64,000 bases of DNA from Alphaproteobacteria bacterium. GTDB lineage: Bacteria > Pseudomonadota > Alphaproteobacteria > Acetobacterales > Acetobacteraceae. Location: positions 1 to 64,000 of the forward strand of contig JADZEB010000052.1 of assembly GCA_020850755.1 (NCBI GenBank), given 5' to 3'. This document shows, piece by piece, positions 38,870 to 47,648 of the stretch. Each line of letters starts with the position of its first letter. Within the stretch, counting starts at the first letter, position 1. Below the pieces are notes generated by a model. It was not told the DNA's origin. It saw only the letters and a list, made by a program, of their open reading frames with translations, and made no database searches. Position numbers and translations under genes: made by a program.

Positions 38870-39847
38870 TCAGCCGCGCGCGATGAAGCGGGCCAGCCGC
38901 ACGGCGGTATGGCCCTTGCTCGTGCGCAGGGACGGCATCACCAGCAGGCAGTGGTCGTGCGGCGTGCGCACCTCGGCATCGCCGTCGAGCGCGATCAGGG
39001 TATTGCGCCGCTCGATCATGTCCCCGCCATGCACCTCGCGCACGAAGGCGAAGCTTGAGGTCTTGGCGGTGATGGTGCGCGTAACGCGCGCCAGACGCGG
39101 GCGGGTGAAGGCGGGCGCGGCGGGTTGCAGCGCGCGCGCCGCCTCGGGGGCGATCATGCCCTGCCCGAGCAGCAGCGACAGTGCGGCGGCAAGCGACACG
39201 GCGGGCGTCTCGCGCCGCCAGTGCTGGCCGCTTTCGACGAGAAGTCCCGTGGCGGTGCCGTCGGCGGCGACGAAGCGGGCATAGTCGATCAGGCGCGGCC
39301 CGTTGGCGTGGCCCTGATCCACCACCACCAGCGCCGGGGCGCCGAGCGAAAGGGCCAGCGCCTCGGTGCGTGGCTGCGGGCCGCACAGGATCAGCGGCAC
39401 GCTTTCCCACAGCATCGAATGCAGGTCGAGCACGATATCGGCGCGATCGACCAGGGGGCGCATGGCGCGCGCGCGCGCAAGCTCGGTCGATTGCCGGTCG
39501 CCTTCCAGTTCGGCCGCCGACCAGATGCGGTTCATGTCCTCGTCGACGAAGCGGCTGGTGGTGGGCTCGCTCGGATCGAAGCGGCTGAAGGCATCGACAT
39601 TGGCGAAGCCCATCGTCAGCCGCCCGCGCAAGGGCCGCACGCCGGCGCGCAGCAGCGTGTCGATGGTGATCGCCCCGCACAGCTCGTTGCCATGCATCAG
39701 GGAGACGAGCAGCACATGCGGCCCGGGCTCGGGCCCGGCATAGGACCAGAAATAGGGCACGCCAGAATTGCCCGCCCGCCACGGCGCGATGTCCGGCGGA
39801 GTGATCTCCACAGGGAATCGCAGCTCGGGCGGGCGGAGGAGCGTCAT
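38870..39847 (-). CDS. AstE/AspA-type succinylglutamate desuccinylase family deacylase
   Basis: This 325-residue protein belongs to the M14-like zinc deacylases containing aspartoacylase and succinylglutamate desuccinylase. Zinc ligands are visible in VSLMHGNELCGAI (His and Glu) and DIVLDLHSMLWE (His); GHANGPRLIDYARF lies near the substrate pocket. The C-terminal beta domain ends with VMPSLRTSKGHTAVRL. It probably removes an acyl group from an acyl-amino acid, but no arginine-succinyltransferase operon is present, so the substrate is open. It starts at ATG 39845-39847 and lies 12 bases downstream of argE, probably cotranscribed. Confidence 0.82.
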   Translation of the reverse strand: MTLLRPPELRFPVEITPPDIAPWRAGNSGVPYFWSYAGPEPGPHVLLVSLMHGNELCGAITIDTLLRAGVRPLRGRLTMGFANVDAFSRFDPSEPTTSRFVDEDMNRIWSAAELEGDRQSTELARARAMRPLVDRADIVLDLHSMLWESVPLILCGPQPRTEALALSLGAPALVVVDQGHANGPRLIDYARFVAADGTATGLLVESGQHWRRETPAVSLAAALSLLLGQGMIAPEAARALQPAAPAFTRPRLARVTRTITAKTSSFAFVREVHGGDMIERRNTLIALDGDAEVRTPHDHCLLVMPSLRTSKGHTAVRLARFIARG

Positions 39848-39859
39848 CGCCTGCGGGGC

Positions 39860-41017
39860 CTACTGCGCCATGGTCTCGACCAGGCGGCGCAGGAAGCGCT
39901 CGCAGGCGGCGATCTCGCTCTCGGCGATGTACTCGTCCGGCTGGTGCGCCTGCGCGATCGCGCCCGGCCCGCAGACGATGGTCGGGATGCCGGCCTCCTG
40001 GAACAGCCCGCCCTCGGTGCCGTAGGAGACCTTGCCCGTGCTGTTCGAACCCGTGAGCGCCTTCACCATGTCGGTAAGCGCGTGCTTCTCGGGCAGGCCG
40101 AGCGCCGGGATGCGCGCATAGCGTGCCCAGGAGAAGCCGGCATCGGGAAAGACGGCCTTCATCTCGGGCTCGATCGCGCGCTCGCAATGGGCGCGCACCT
40201 CCGCGAACAGCGCATCGACGTCGGTGCCGGGCAGGTAGCGCCATTCGAAGATGAAGCGCGCCTCGTGCGGCACGACATTGAGCGCGGAGCCGGAGTGGAA
40301 AACGCCCGTATGCACGCTGGTATAGGGCGGGTCGAAGCCCTGGTCATAGGGTCCCTGGTCGCGGAAGCGCCGCGCGGTGGATTTCAGGAACGCCACCGCC
40401 TCGGCCGCCGCTTCCAGCGCATTGACGCAGCGATTGGTCATCGAGGAATGGCCGGGCAGCCCGGCCACCGTGGCGATGATCGAGAGCTTGCCCTTGTGCG
40501 CGATCACCGGCTTCATCTGCGAGGGCTCGCCCACGATGCAGATGCGCGGCTTGACCGGCCTCTTGAGTATGTCGGCGATCATGTAACCCACGCCCTGGCA
40601 GCCGATCTCCTCGTCGAAGGAGATGCAGAGATGCACCGGCTCCTTGAGCGGGGCGGCCTTGAACTCGGGCACCATCGCCAGCATGGTGGCGACGAACCCC
40701 TTCATGTCGCAGGCCCCGCGCCCGAACAGCCGCCCGTCGCGGCGCTTGAGCGTGAACGGGTCGCTGGTCCAGGCTTGGCCGTCCACCGGCACCACGTCGA
40801 TATGGCCCGAAAGCGCCACCCCCGGACGGTCCTGCGGCCCGATGGTGGCATAAAGGCACGCTTTGTCGCCCTCAGGATTGTGGGAGAGGAAGCTCTCCAC
40901 CCCGTGACGGGCGAGATAATCCTTGATGAAAGCGATCGCCTCGAGATTCGAATTCCGGCTCGTGGTGTCGAACCCCACGAGGCGTTCCAGCATCTCTACG
41001 CTCGTCATGCGTGACAT
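39860..41017 (-). CDS. argE: Acetylornithine deacetylase (ArgE, M20 family)
   Basis: This 385-residue M20 metallopeptidase fits ArgE, which removes acetate from N2-acetylornithine. Metal-site segments are LSGHIDVVPVDG, GRGACDMKGFVATMLAM and CISFDEEIGCQGVGYM; the dimerisation domain carries GHSSMTNRCVNALEAA and the C-terminal metal ligand lies in QAHQPDEYIAE. ATG 41017 or ATG 41008 can start it. ArgJ is encoded nearby, so ArgE is not strictly required for arginine synthesis; this enzyme may serve acyl-amino-acid use. Order with the AstE-like gene suggests an operon. Confidence 0.88.
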   Translation of the reverse strand: MSRMTSVEMLERLVGFDTTSRNSNLEAIAFIKDYLARHGVESFLSHNPEGDKACLYATIGPQDRPGVALSGHIDVVPVDGQAWTSDPFTLKRRDGRLFGRGACDMKGFVATMLAMVPEFKAAPLKEPVHLCISFDEEIGCQGVGYMIADILKRPVKPRICIVGEPSQMKPVIAHKGKLSIIATVAGLPGHSSMTNRCVNALEAAAEAVAFLKSTARRFRDQGPYDQGFDPPYTSVHTGVFHSGSALNVVPHEARFIFEWRYLPGTDVDALFAEVRAHCERAIEPEMKAVFPDAGFSWARYARIPALGLPEKHALTDMVKALTGSNSTGKVSYGTEGGLFQEAGIPTIVCGPGAIAQAHQPDEYIAESEIAACERFLRRLVETMAQ

Positions 41018-41194
41018 CGGCCCGGCCCGCCCGTCTCTTGTGCCTGCTGCTCTTGTGCCTGCTGCGTGAAGTCTTGGCGGCAATCTTTCCATCTACTATG
41101 GATCGGGCGAGCCGTGAAGGCCACCCCGCCCGCGCCCCGCCGGCCGCCTCGCCGGCGGCGCCGCCCGGGCCGGACAGGAAGGGAGAAAGACGCC

Positions 41195-42745
41195 ATGCCG
41201 CCAGCCCCGCGCATCGCCATCCTGGGCATCCACCTCGAGGCCAACAGCTTCGCGCCGGTGACGGTGAAGGAGGATTTCGTCCGGCTGTGCTGGCGCGCGG
41301 GCGAGGAGCTGACGATTGAGGCGCGCAAGCCCGCCCCGGCCACGCCGCCCGAGATACCGGGCTTCTACCAGCGCATGGACGAGACCGGCGCCTGGACCCC
41401 GGTGCCGATCCTGGCGATCGCCAGCCCGCCCGGCGGGCCGATGGAGCAGGGCCTGCTCAACGACGTGCTCGACGAGATGCGCCAGCGCCTTGCCGCCGCG
41501 CTGCCGGTCGATGGCGTCTACATCCCCAATCACGGCGCCTGCAGCGCCACCGGCGACCTCGACCCCGACGGCACGCTCTATGCCATGGTGCGCGAGATGG
41601 TCGGCCCCGAGGTGCCGGTGGTAGGCACGCTCGATCTGCACTGCAACATCAGCGAGCGCCAGGTCGAGGCGGCGAACGCGATGGTGATCTACCGCACCAA
41701 CCCGCATGTCGATCAGCGCGAGCGCGCCGCAGAGGCGGCCGACATATTGCGCCGGCTGCTGGCGGGCGAACGAACCGCGATGGCCTTCATCCGCCTGCCG
41801 CTCTGCGCGCCCTCGGTGACGATGCTCACCGCCAAGGGCGCCGGTCCTTACGCCGACCTGCTCGACTACGGCCAGACGCTGCTGGGTGGCGACGTGCTCA
41901 ACGTCTCGATCGCCGGCGGCTTCGTCTATTCCGACCTGCCCAAGAACGGCATGGCGATCATCGTCACCGCGGGCAACGGCAATCTCGGCGCGGCGCGGCA
42001 GGCGGCGATCGCGATCGCGCGGCGGGCGTGGGGCGAGCGGACGCGCTATCACCGCGCGCTGATGAGCATCGAGGATGCGGTGAAGCTCTCCCAGGCCGTG
42101 GCGGCCGATCCTGCCCGCCTGCCGGTGATCTATTCCGATGCCGGCGACAATCCGGGCGGGGGCGGGCGCGGCAACACGCAGTGGCTGCTCGCCGCCCTGC
42201 ACGAGGCCGGGGTGCCGGGCGTGGTGCTTGGCGTGTTCATCGACCCCGAGCTTGCCGCCGAATGCCACCAGCGCGGCGAGGGCGCGCGCTTCCGCGCCGT
42301 GTTCAACCGCACCGAGAGCCAGTTCTCCAAGCGCTTCGAGGCCGATGCGCGCATCGTCAAGACGTCCGATGGCGTCGGCGTCGGCCGGCGCGGCTCGATG
42401 AAGGGGCGCAGCTTCAGCCTCGGCCCCGCGGCGCTGGTCGAACTCGAAGGCAGCGGCATGAAGGTTGTGCTGGGCAGCCTGCGCCGGCAGCTCAACGAGC
42501 CGATGATGCTGGAGATGTTCGGCATCGACATCGGAAAGGCGCGCACCGTGGTGGTGAAAAGCCGCGGCCATTTCCGCGCCGGCTTCGACGAGTTCTTCAC
42601 CCCCGACCGGGTGTTCGAGGTCGATACCGCCGGCCTGACCAGCCCGATCCTCAGCCGCTTCCCCTTCAAGGGGCTGCCGCGCCCGGTCTATCCGATGGAC
42701 GAGGACGCGGCCTGGACCGAGCCGGCCTGGGCCAAGGGGCTGTAG
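41195..42745 (+). CDS. M81 family metallopeptidase (MlrC-like)
   Basis: This 516-residue protein matches the M81 family (MlrC, microcystinase C-like). Characteristic segments are IAILGIHLEANSFAPV, VDGVYIPNHGACSATGD, GTLDLHCNISERQVEAANA, TNPHVDQRERAAEAADIL and SDAGDNPGGGGRGNTQWLL, with several probable zinc-binding Asp/His residues. MlrC hydrolyses linearised microcystin; most homologues act on unknown small peptides. It is cytoplasmic with no signal. ATG 41195 follows an AGGAAGGGAG run. The dipeptide transport genes downstream suggest peptide breakdown after uptake. Confidence 0.9.
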   Translation: MPPAPRIAILGIHLEANSFAPVTVKEDFVRLCWRAGEELTIEARKPAPATPPEIPGFYQRMDETGAWTPVPILAIASPPGGPMEQGLLNDVLDEMRQRLAAALPVDGVYIPNHGACSATGDLDPDGTLYAMVREMVGPEVPVVGTLDLHCNISERQVEAANAMVIYRTNPHVDQRERAAEAADILRRLLAGERTAMAFIRLPLCAPSVTMLTAKGAGPYADLLDYGQTLLGGDVLNVSIAGGFVYSDLPKNGMAIIVTAGNGNLGAARQAAIAIARRAWGERTRYHRALMSIEDAVKLSQAVAADPARLPVIYSDAGDNPGGGGRGNTQWLLAALHEAGVPGVVLGVFIDPELAAECHQRGEGARFRAVFNRTESQFSKRFEADARIVKTSDGVGVGRRGSMKGRSFSLGPAALVELEGSGMKVVLGSLRRQLNEPMMLEMFGIDIGKARTVVVKSRGHFRAGFDEFFTPDRVFEVDTAGLTSPILSRFPFKGLPRPVYPMDEDAAWTEPAWAKGL

Positions 42746-42774
42746 CGCGGCGCCAAGAGGAAGGCGAGCGCGGG

Positions 42775-42835
42775 CAAGGCGCAGGGGCGGCAAGCGCAGG
42801 GGCGGCAAGCGCAGGGGCGGCAAGCGAAGGGGCGC
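42775..42835. repeat. 15-bp tandem repeat, about four copies
   Basis: Units of 15-16 bp start at 42775, 42791, 42806 and 42821 (consensus caagcgcaggggcgg). They directly follow the M81 gene and lead into a hairpin before the convergent peptide-binding protein gene. Confidence 0.88.
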
Positions 42836-42857
42836 GGCCCGCAGCGGACCGCGCCCC
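42829..42857. terminator. Terminator between convergent M81 and peptide-binding protein genes
   Basis: A 9-bp stem GGGGCGCGG (42829-42837) pairs with CCGCGCCCC (42849-42857) around an 11-base loop. It overlaps the last tandem repeat unit, so the array supplies half of the terminator. Confidence 0.65.
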
Positions 42858-42883
42858 GTTCCTGTGCCGCCGGCGCGGCGGCG

Positions 42884-44500
42884 TCAGTTCGCCGGGCGGG
42901 CGGACATCGCCACCGTGCGTTCGTCCATGCGTGCCTCGAACTCGATGCCGCGGCGCACCGCCCAGACATTCACCTGCTGGTAGAGCGGCACCACGGCCAC
43001 ATCTTCGAACGCCATGCGGGTGGCGCGCTGGAACAGCACCAGCCGCTTCTCGTCATCGACCGTGCGCAGCGATTCGCCGATCACCGTATCGAGCGCCGGG
43101 TTCGAGTAGCGCCCGCGGTTCGAGGAGCCGAGGCCGAGATCGCGGTTGAAGGTGGACACCAGCGCGCGCAGGGGCGAGGAGCCCTCGCCGGTGCTCGCGC
43201 CCCAGCCGACCAGGTGGATCGAGAAGTCCTGGCGCGCGGCGCGGGTGATGAAGCTGTTCCAGGGCAGCGCCTCGACCTGGGTCTGCACGCCGACGCGCGT
43301 CCACATCTGCGCGATCGCCTGGGCCACCTTGGAATCGTTCGGGTAGCGGTCGTTCGAGGTGTGGAAGGTCAGCCGGAACCCGTTCGGGTAGCCCGCTTCC
43401 GCCAGCAGGCGGCGGGAGAGGTCGGGATCGAAGGCCGGGGGCTGCACATCCTCGGTGTAGCCGAAGGTGCCGGGCGGCAGCCATTGGCCGGACGCCACCG
43501 CGACATTCTCCATCACCCGCTCGACGATCGCCTGGCGGTTGATCGCGTGCGACAGCGCCCGGCGCACGCGCGGGTCGCGCATCGGGTTGCTGGCCAGCGG
43601 GCGGCCGTTATTGTCGGTGGCGAAGGGGGTGGGCCCATCGCGGCTGTGGTCGGGCATCAGGAAGATCGAGCGCAGCGCCGTCACCTGCGCGATCGACAGG
43701 CGCGGATTGGCGCGCAGCCGCGCGAGGTCGCTGGTCGGCACCTGGTCGATGACATCGACATCGCCCGCAAGCAGCGCCGCCGTGCGCGCCGTGTCGTTGG
43801 CGATGATGCGGTAGTTCACGCGCTGCCAGTGCGGCTTCTGGCCCCAGAATCTCTCGTTGCGCTCCAGCTCGACCACCTGGCCGGGCACGAAGCGCGTCAT
43901 GCGGTAGGGACCGATGCCGATCGCGGCGCGGCCATCGTTGAACGCCTCGGTCGGCACGTCGAGGCCGATCTTGCGGTTGACCAGGATCACCTGCGCCAGA
44001 TCGTTGGCCATCAGCGGATAGGGGCCGTTGGTGCGGATGCGCACGGTGTGCGGGTCGATGATCTGCACCTCGCGCGCGGCGCGGGTGTAGATGACATAGG
44101 AGCCGGGGCTGTTCAGCACGCGCGGCACGCGCGCCAGCGTGAAGGCCACGTCCTCGGCGGTGAAGGGGCTGCCATCCTGCCAGGTCACGCCCTCGCGCAG
44201 CTTGAATTCCCAGGTGTTCTCGTCCACCACGCGCCAGCTCACGGCCAGGCTGGGCATGAGCTGGGCGCGCACGTCGCGATCGACCAGCGAGCCGAAGATG
44301 TGCATGCCCATCGCGTGGTTGGGCGAGGCGTTGTGGTAGTGCGGGTCGATCGAGGTGACCGGCGCGCCGACGCCGATGGTCAGCGTCTGCGCCCCTGCGG
44401 TGCCGGCGAAGGGCAGGGCCGTGGCGGCGCCGAGCGCGGCGGCAAGGGCGAGCGCCAGCGCCGGTGCGGCGGGACCTCTGGTGGCGGTGTGTGTCGGCAT
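42884..44500 (-). CDS. Peptide-binding ABC transporter substrate protein (paralogue 1)
   Basis: This 538-residue periplasmic protein is an SBP_bac_5 (DppA/OppA-like) receptor. The signal peptide runs through ALALALAAALGAATALPFAG with cleavage near TAGAQT. Diagnostic segments are GAPVTSIDPHYHNASPNHAM, WEFKLREGVTWQDGSPFTAE and LLAEAGYPNGFRLTFHTS. It is a close paralogue of the divergent gene at 44777-46396. Only one permease/ATPase set follows, on the other side, so this protein either shares it or serves another transporter. The ligand is unknown; peptides, nickel and glutathione are possible for the family. Confidence 0.92.
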   Translation of the reverse strand: MPTHTATRGPAAPALALALAAALGAATALPFAGTAGAQTLTIGVGAPVTSIDPHYHNASPNHAMGMHIFGSLVDRDVRAQLMPSLAVSWRVVDENTWEFKLREGVTWQDGSPFTAEDVAFTLARVPRVLNSPGSYVIYTRAAREVQIIDPHTVRIRTNGPYPLMANDLAQVILVNRKIGLDVPTEAFNDGRAAIGIGPYRMTRFVPGQVVELERNERFWGQKPHWQRVNYRIIANDTARTAALLAGDVDVIDQVPTSDLARLRANPRLSIAQVTALRSIFLMPDHSRDGPTPFATDNNGRPLASNPMRDPRVRRALSHAINRQAIVERVMENVAVASGQWLPPGTFGYTEDVQPPAFDPDLSRRLLAEAGYPNGFRLTFHTSNDRYPNDSKVAQAIAQMWTRVGVQTQVEALPWNSFITRAARQDFSIHLVGWGASTGEGSSPLRALVSTFNRDLGLGSSNRGRYSNPALDTVIGESLRTVDDEKRLVLFQRATRMAFEDVAVVPLYQQVNVWAVRRGIEFEARMDERTVAMSARPAN

Positions 44501-44776
44501 GAGTTCTCCTCCCTACTCGTGGCCGCATTCTTGGCCGGGCTCCACTTCGGGCCTGACGTCGGGCGGCGCTTGGTTACCACCCATCAAACCATGCCCCCGC
44601 CCGTCCTGCCAACGCCTTGCTCTGGGCACCGGCAGCGTCGGGGGCGGCGGCGGCGGCCGGGTCCCTTCACGTTGCTATACCTTTGGCCCCGGCAAAACCG
44701 CTATAAGCGTAGGCAATGCGCTGCCCGCCGGGCCACGGGATGGCAGCCGAAGCAACCAGATGGGGAGGTTCACGAG
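44501..44776. promoter_or_regulatory. Divergent regulatory gap between peptide-binding paralogues
   Basis: The 276-base gap separates the two divergent receptor genes. An A+T-richer patch at 44671-44710 contains TATAGC on the minus strand (44674-44679) and TATAAG on the plus strand (44702-44707), possible back-to-back -10 elements, but I cannot match good -35 boxes at 17 bases. GGGGAGG at 44762-44768 is the ribosome binding site for the right-hand gene. Confidence 0.4.
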
Positions 44777-46396
44777 ATGGCACGATCCCTTCGCCTGCGC
44801 GATTTCACCGGCGCTTCCGCCCTCGCGCTCGGGGCTGCCCTGGGCGCCTCGCTCGGCGCCCTCATGCCGGCCGCGCCCGCCATGGCGCAGACGCTGAACT
44901 TCGCGGTGGGGGCGCCGGTTACCTCGATCGATCCGCACTACCACAATCTCTCGCCCAACAACGCTCTGGCCGGGCACATCTTCGAATCGCTGGCCGATTT
45001 CGACCCGCGCCACCGCCTTGGCCCGGGACTGGCCGAAAGCTGGCGGGTGGTGGACGAGAACACCTGGGAATTCAAGCTGCGCCGCGGCGTCAAGTTCCAC
45101 AACGGCCAGGATTTCACCGCTGAGGACGTGGCCTTCACCATCGCCCGCGTGCCGACGGTGCCGAACAGCCCGTCCTCCTTCGCGATTTACACCCGCGCCG
45201 CGCGCGAGGTGCAGGTGGTCGATCCCTACACGGTGCGCATCCGCACCAACGGCCCCTATCCGCTGATGCCGGTGGATATCGCCTCGATCTACATGCTCGA
45301 CAGCCAGACCCATCGCGATCCCAAGACCGAGGATTTCAATTCGGGTCGGCTTGCGGTCGGCACCGGTCCCTACCGCTTCGTCTCCTACCGTCCGGGCGAC
45401 CGGGTGGAACTGGCGCGCAACGACGCCCATTGGGGCGAGCGCCAACCCTGGGAGCGGGTGAACTACCGCATGATCACCAATGATTCGGCGCGCACGGCCG
45501 CGCTTCTGGCCGGCGATGTCGATGTCATCGACCAGGTGCCGACCAGCGACATCGCGCGGCTGCGCAGCGACCAGCGCACGGCGCTGGCCGAGATCACCTC
45601 GCTGCGCATCATCTATCTCCATCTCGACCGCTCGCGACCGGCGGGCCAGCCCACGCCGATGATCACCGACAATAACGGGCAGCCGATCCCCAACCCGCTG
45701 CACGATGGGCGCGTGCGCCGGGCCCTGTCGATGGCGATCGACCGCAAGGCGATCGTCGAGCGGGTGATGGAGGGGGCGGCGATACCCTCGGGGCAGTTCC
45801 TGCCGCCCGGCACCTATTCCTACGCGCCCGGCCTGCAACCGCCAGCCTACGACCCGGACGGCGCCAAGCGCCTGCTGGCCGAGGCCGGCCTGCCCAACGG
45901 TTTCCGCATCTCGCTGCACGGGCCGAACGACCGCTACATGAACGACGCCCGCATCATCCAGGCGATCGGGCAGATGTGGACGCGCATCGGCGTGCGCACC
46001 GAGGTGCAGCCGCTGCCCTGGACCACCTTCACCGCGCGCGCCGGGCGGCAGGAATTCGCCGCCTTCCTGGTGGGCTGGGGCTCGGGCACGGGCGAGGCGT
46101 CCTCGCCGCTGCGCTCGCTGGTGGCGACCTTCGACCGCAACACCGGGTTCGGCGCCGCCAACCGCGGGCGCTTCTCCAACCCCGAGATGGACGGGCTGTT
46201 GCGCCAGGCGCTCGGCACCGTCGATGACGAGCGGCGCGAGCAGATCCTGATCCGCGCGACCGAGGTGGCGATGCGCGATGTCGGCATCATTCCGATCCAC
46301 AACCAGATCAACTACTGGGCGCATCGGCGCGCCGTGCAGGTGACCGCGCGCGCCGACGAACTGTCGCAGGCCATGAGCGTCCGCCCGGCCCGGTAG
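44777..46396 (+). CDS. Peptide-binding ABC transporter substrate protein (paralogue 2)
   Basis: This 539-residue receptor is the second SBP_bac_5 copy. The signal peptide ends near APAMAQTLNF. It shares long matching stretches with the divergent gene: APVTSIDPHYHN, SWRVVDENTWEFKLR, FTAEDVAFT and IYTRAAREVQ, indicating duplication followed by inversion. It precedes the permease and ATPase genes, so it is the likely dedicated receptor of this transporter. ATG 44777 follows GGGGAGG by eight bases. The hairpin after its stop may lower expression of the membrane genes relative to the receptor. Confidence 0.93.
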   Translation: MARSLRLRDFTGASALALGAALGASLGALMPAAPAMAQTLNFAVGAPVTSIDPHYHNLSPNNALAGHIFESLADFDPRHRLGPGLAESWRVVDENTWEFKLRRGVKFHNGQDFTAEDVAFTIARVPTVPNSPSSFAIYTRAAREVQVVDPYTVRIRTNGPYPLMPVDIASIYMLDSQTHRDPKTEDFNSGRLAVGTGPYRFVSYRPGDRVELARNDAHWGERQPWERVNYRMITNDSARTAALLAGDVDVIDQVPTSDIARLRSDQRTALAEITSLRIIYLHLDRSRPAGQPTPMITDNNGQPIPNPLHDGRVRRALSMAIDRKAIVERVMEGAAIPSGQFLPPGTYSYAPGLQPPAYDPDGAKRLLAEAGLPNGFRISLHGPNDRYMNDARIIQAIGQMWTRIGVRTEVQPLPWTTFTARAGRQEFAAFLVGWGSGTGEASSPLRSLVATFDRNTGFGAANRGRFSNPEMDGLLRQALGTVDDERREQILIRATEVAMRDVGIIPIHNQINYWAHRRAVQVTARADELSQAMSVRPAR

Positions 46397-46413
46397 GACT
46401 GGCCCGTGCGGCC

Positions 46414-46443
46414 GGGGGCGGGGCAGGGCAGCCGCCCGCCCCC
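46414..46443 (+). terminator. Hairpin between receptor and permease genes
   Basis: GGGGGCGGG (46414-46422) pairs with CCCGCCCCC (46435-46443) around a 12-base loop, 18 bases after the receptor stop. No T run follows. Such hairpins commonly stabilise receptor mRNA and attenuate readthrough into permease genes. Confidence 0.5.
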
Positions 46444-46476
46444 CCTGGTCCGTCGGGCGCCGCCTACCGCCAATGC

Positions 46477-46507
46477 TTGCCGCCCGCGGGGGGTTCCTGC
46501 ATATAGT
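46477..46507 (+). promoter_or_regulatory. Possible promoter upstream of the permease operon
   Basis: TTGCCG (46477-46482) and TATAGT (46502-46507) are 19 bases apart, a good -10 with a slightly long spacer. It could give separate transcription of the four downstream transporter genes. Confidence 0.35.
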
Positions 46508-46670
46508 GGTCGCAATGAACCCGCCGGGCGCGGGCCGGAACCTGGTCCCGGGCGCGCCGCGCAGCGGGCAACGATCGGGCCGGCGCGGTGCGTCGCCGGG
46601 GGGTAGGCATGATCTGGACCACCACCATTAGCGCGTCGAGCCGCAGCGTCGCGGCCCGGAAGGGGGGCCG

Positions 46671-47648
46671 ATGACGGTCTATCTCATTCGCCGCCTCATG
46701 CAGAGCGTGCTGGTGGTGTGGGTGATGTCGTTGATCGTGTTCCTCGGCGTGTTCGCCATCGGCGACCCGGTCGAGATCCTGATCGCGCCGGATGCCGACC
46801 AGATCGAGCGCGAGCGCGCCATCATCGCCCTCGGCCTCGACAAGCCGTTGTGGGAACAATATTTCATCTTCGTGCAGAACGCGCTGCGCGGCGATCTTGG
46901 CCGCAGCTTCGTGTTCAACGAGCCGGCGCTGCGGCTGATCCTGCAACGCATGCCGGCGACCCTGGAACTGGCCATCACCGCCACCCTGTTCGCGGTGGTG
47001 ATCGGTATCCCGCTCGGGCTTTTGGCCGGGCTCAAGCCGAACGCCTGGTATTCGCGCACCATCATGGCCGGCTCGATCCTCGGCTTCTCGCTGCCCAGCT
47101 TCTGGGTCGGGCTGATGCTGATCATGGTCTTCGCCGTGCAGTTGGGCTGGCTGCCCTCGACCGGGCGCGGCGAGACGGCGATGCTGGGCGGCATCCAGTG
47201 GAGCTTCCTTACCGTCAACGGGCTGCGCCACCTGGTCATGCCGGCGCTGAACCTGTCCTTCTTCAAGGTGTCGCTGGCGATCCGCCTGACCCGCTCGGGC
47301 GTGCGCGAGACGATCCTGCAGGACTATGTCAAGTTCGCCCGCGCCAAGGGCCTGAGCCCGACGCGCGTGATCGGCGTGCACGTGCTCAAGAACATCATGA
47401 TCCCGGTGGTGACCGTGATGGGCCTCGAGCTCGGCTCGACCATCGCCTTCGCGGTGGTGACGGAAAGCGTGTTCGCCTGGCCCGGGATGGGCAAGCTGAT
47501 CATCGATTCGATCTATGTTCTCGACCGGCCGGTGATCGTCGCCTACCTGATGATCATCGTGTTCATGTTCATCATCATCAACCTGGTCGTGGATCTGACC
47601 TACTCGTTTCTCGATCCGCGCGTCCGCCTGGGGGAGAGCAAGGCATGA
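46671..47648 (+). CDS. dppB: Peptide ABC transporter permease, DppB type
   Basis: This 325-residue membrane protein has six predicted segments and the DppB/OppB architecture. It starts MTVYLIRRLMQSVLVVWVMS and carries the ATPase-contact EAA-type loop KFARAKGLSPTRVIGVHVLK. It forms half of the peptide channel with the next gene product. ATG 46671 follows a GGAAGGGGGG run. The stop overlaps the next start by four bases (ATGA), so the pair is translationally coupled. Confidence 0.93.
   Translation: MTVYLIRRLMQSVLVVWVMSLIVFLGVFAIGDPVEILIAPDADQIERERAIIALGLDKPLWEQYFIFVQNALRGDLGRSFVFNEPALRLILQRMPATLELAITATLFAVVIGIPLGLLAGLKPNAWYSRTIMAGSILGFSLPSFWVGLMLIMVFAVQLGWLPSTGRGETAMLGGIQWSFLTVNGLRHLVMPALNLSFFKVSLAIRLTRSGVRETILQDYVKFARAKGLSPTRVIGVHVLKNIMIPVVTVMGLELGSTIAFAVVTESVFAWPGMGKLIIDSIYVLDRPVIVAYLMIIVFMFIIINLVVDLTYSFLDPRVRLGESKA

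Noticed and set aside
36993-40244. Long minus-strand open frames opposite argJ, GNAT-MutT and the CinA-like gene
   Set aside because: They are antisense shadows of well-supported genes and show no domain of their own.
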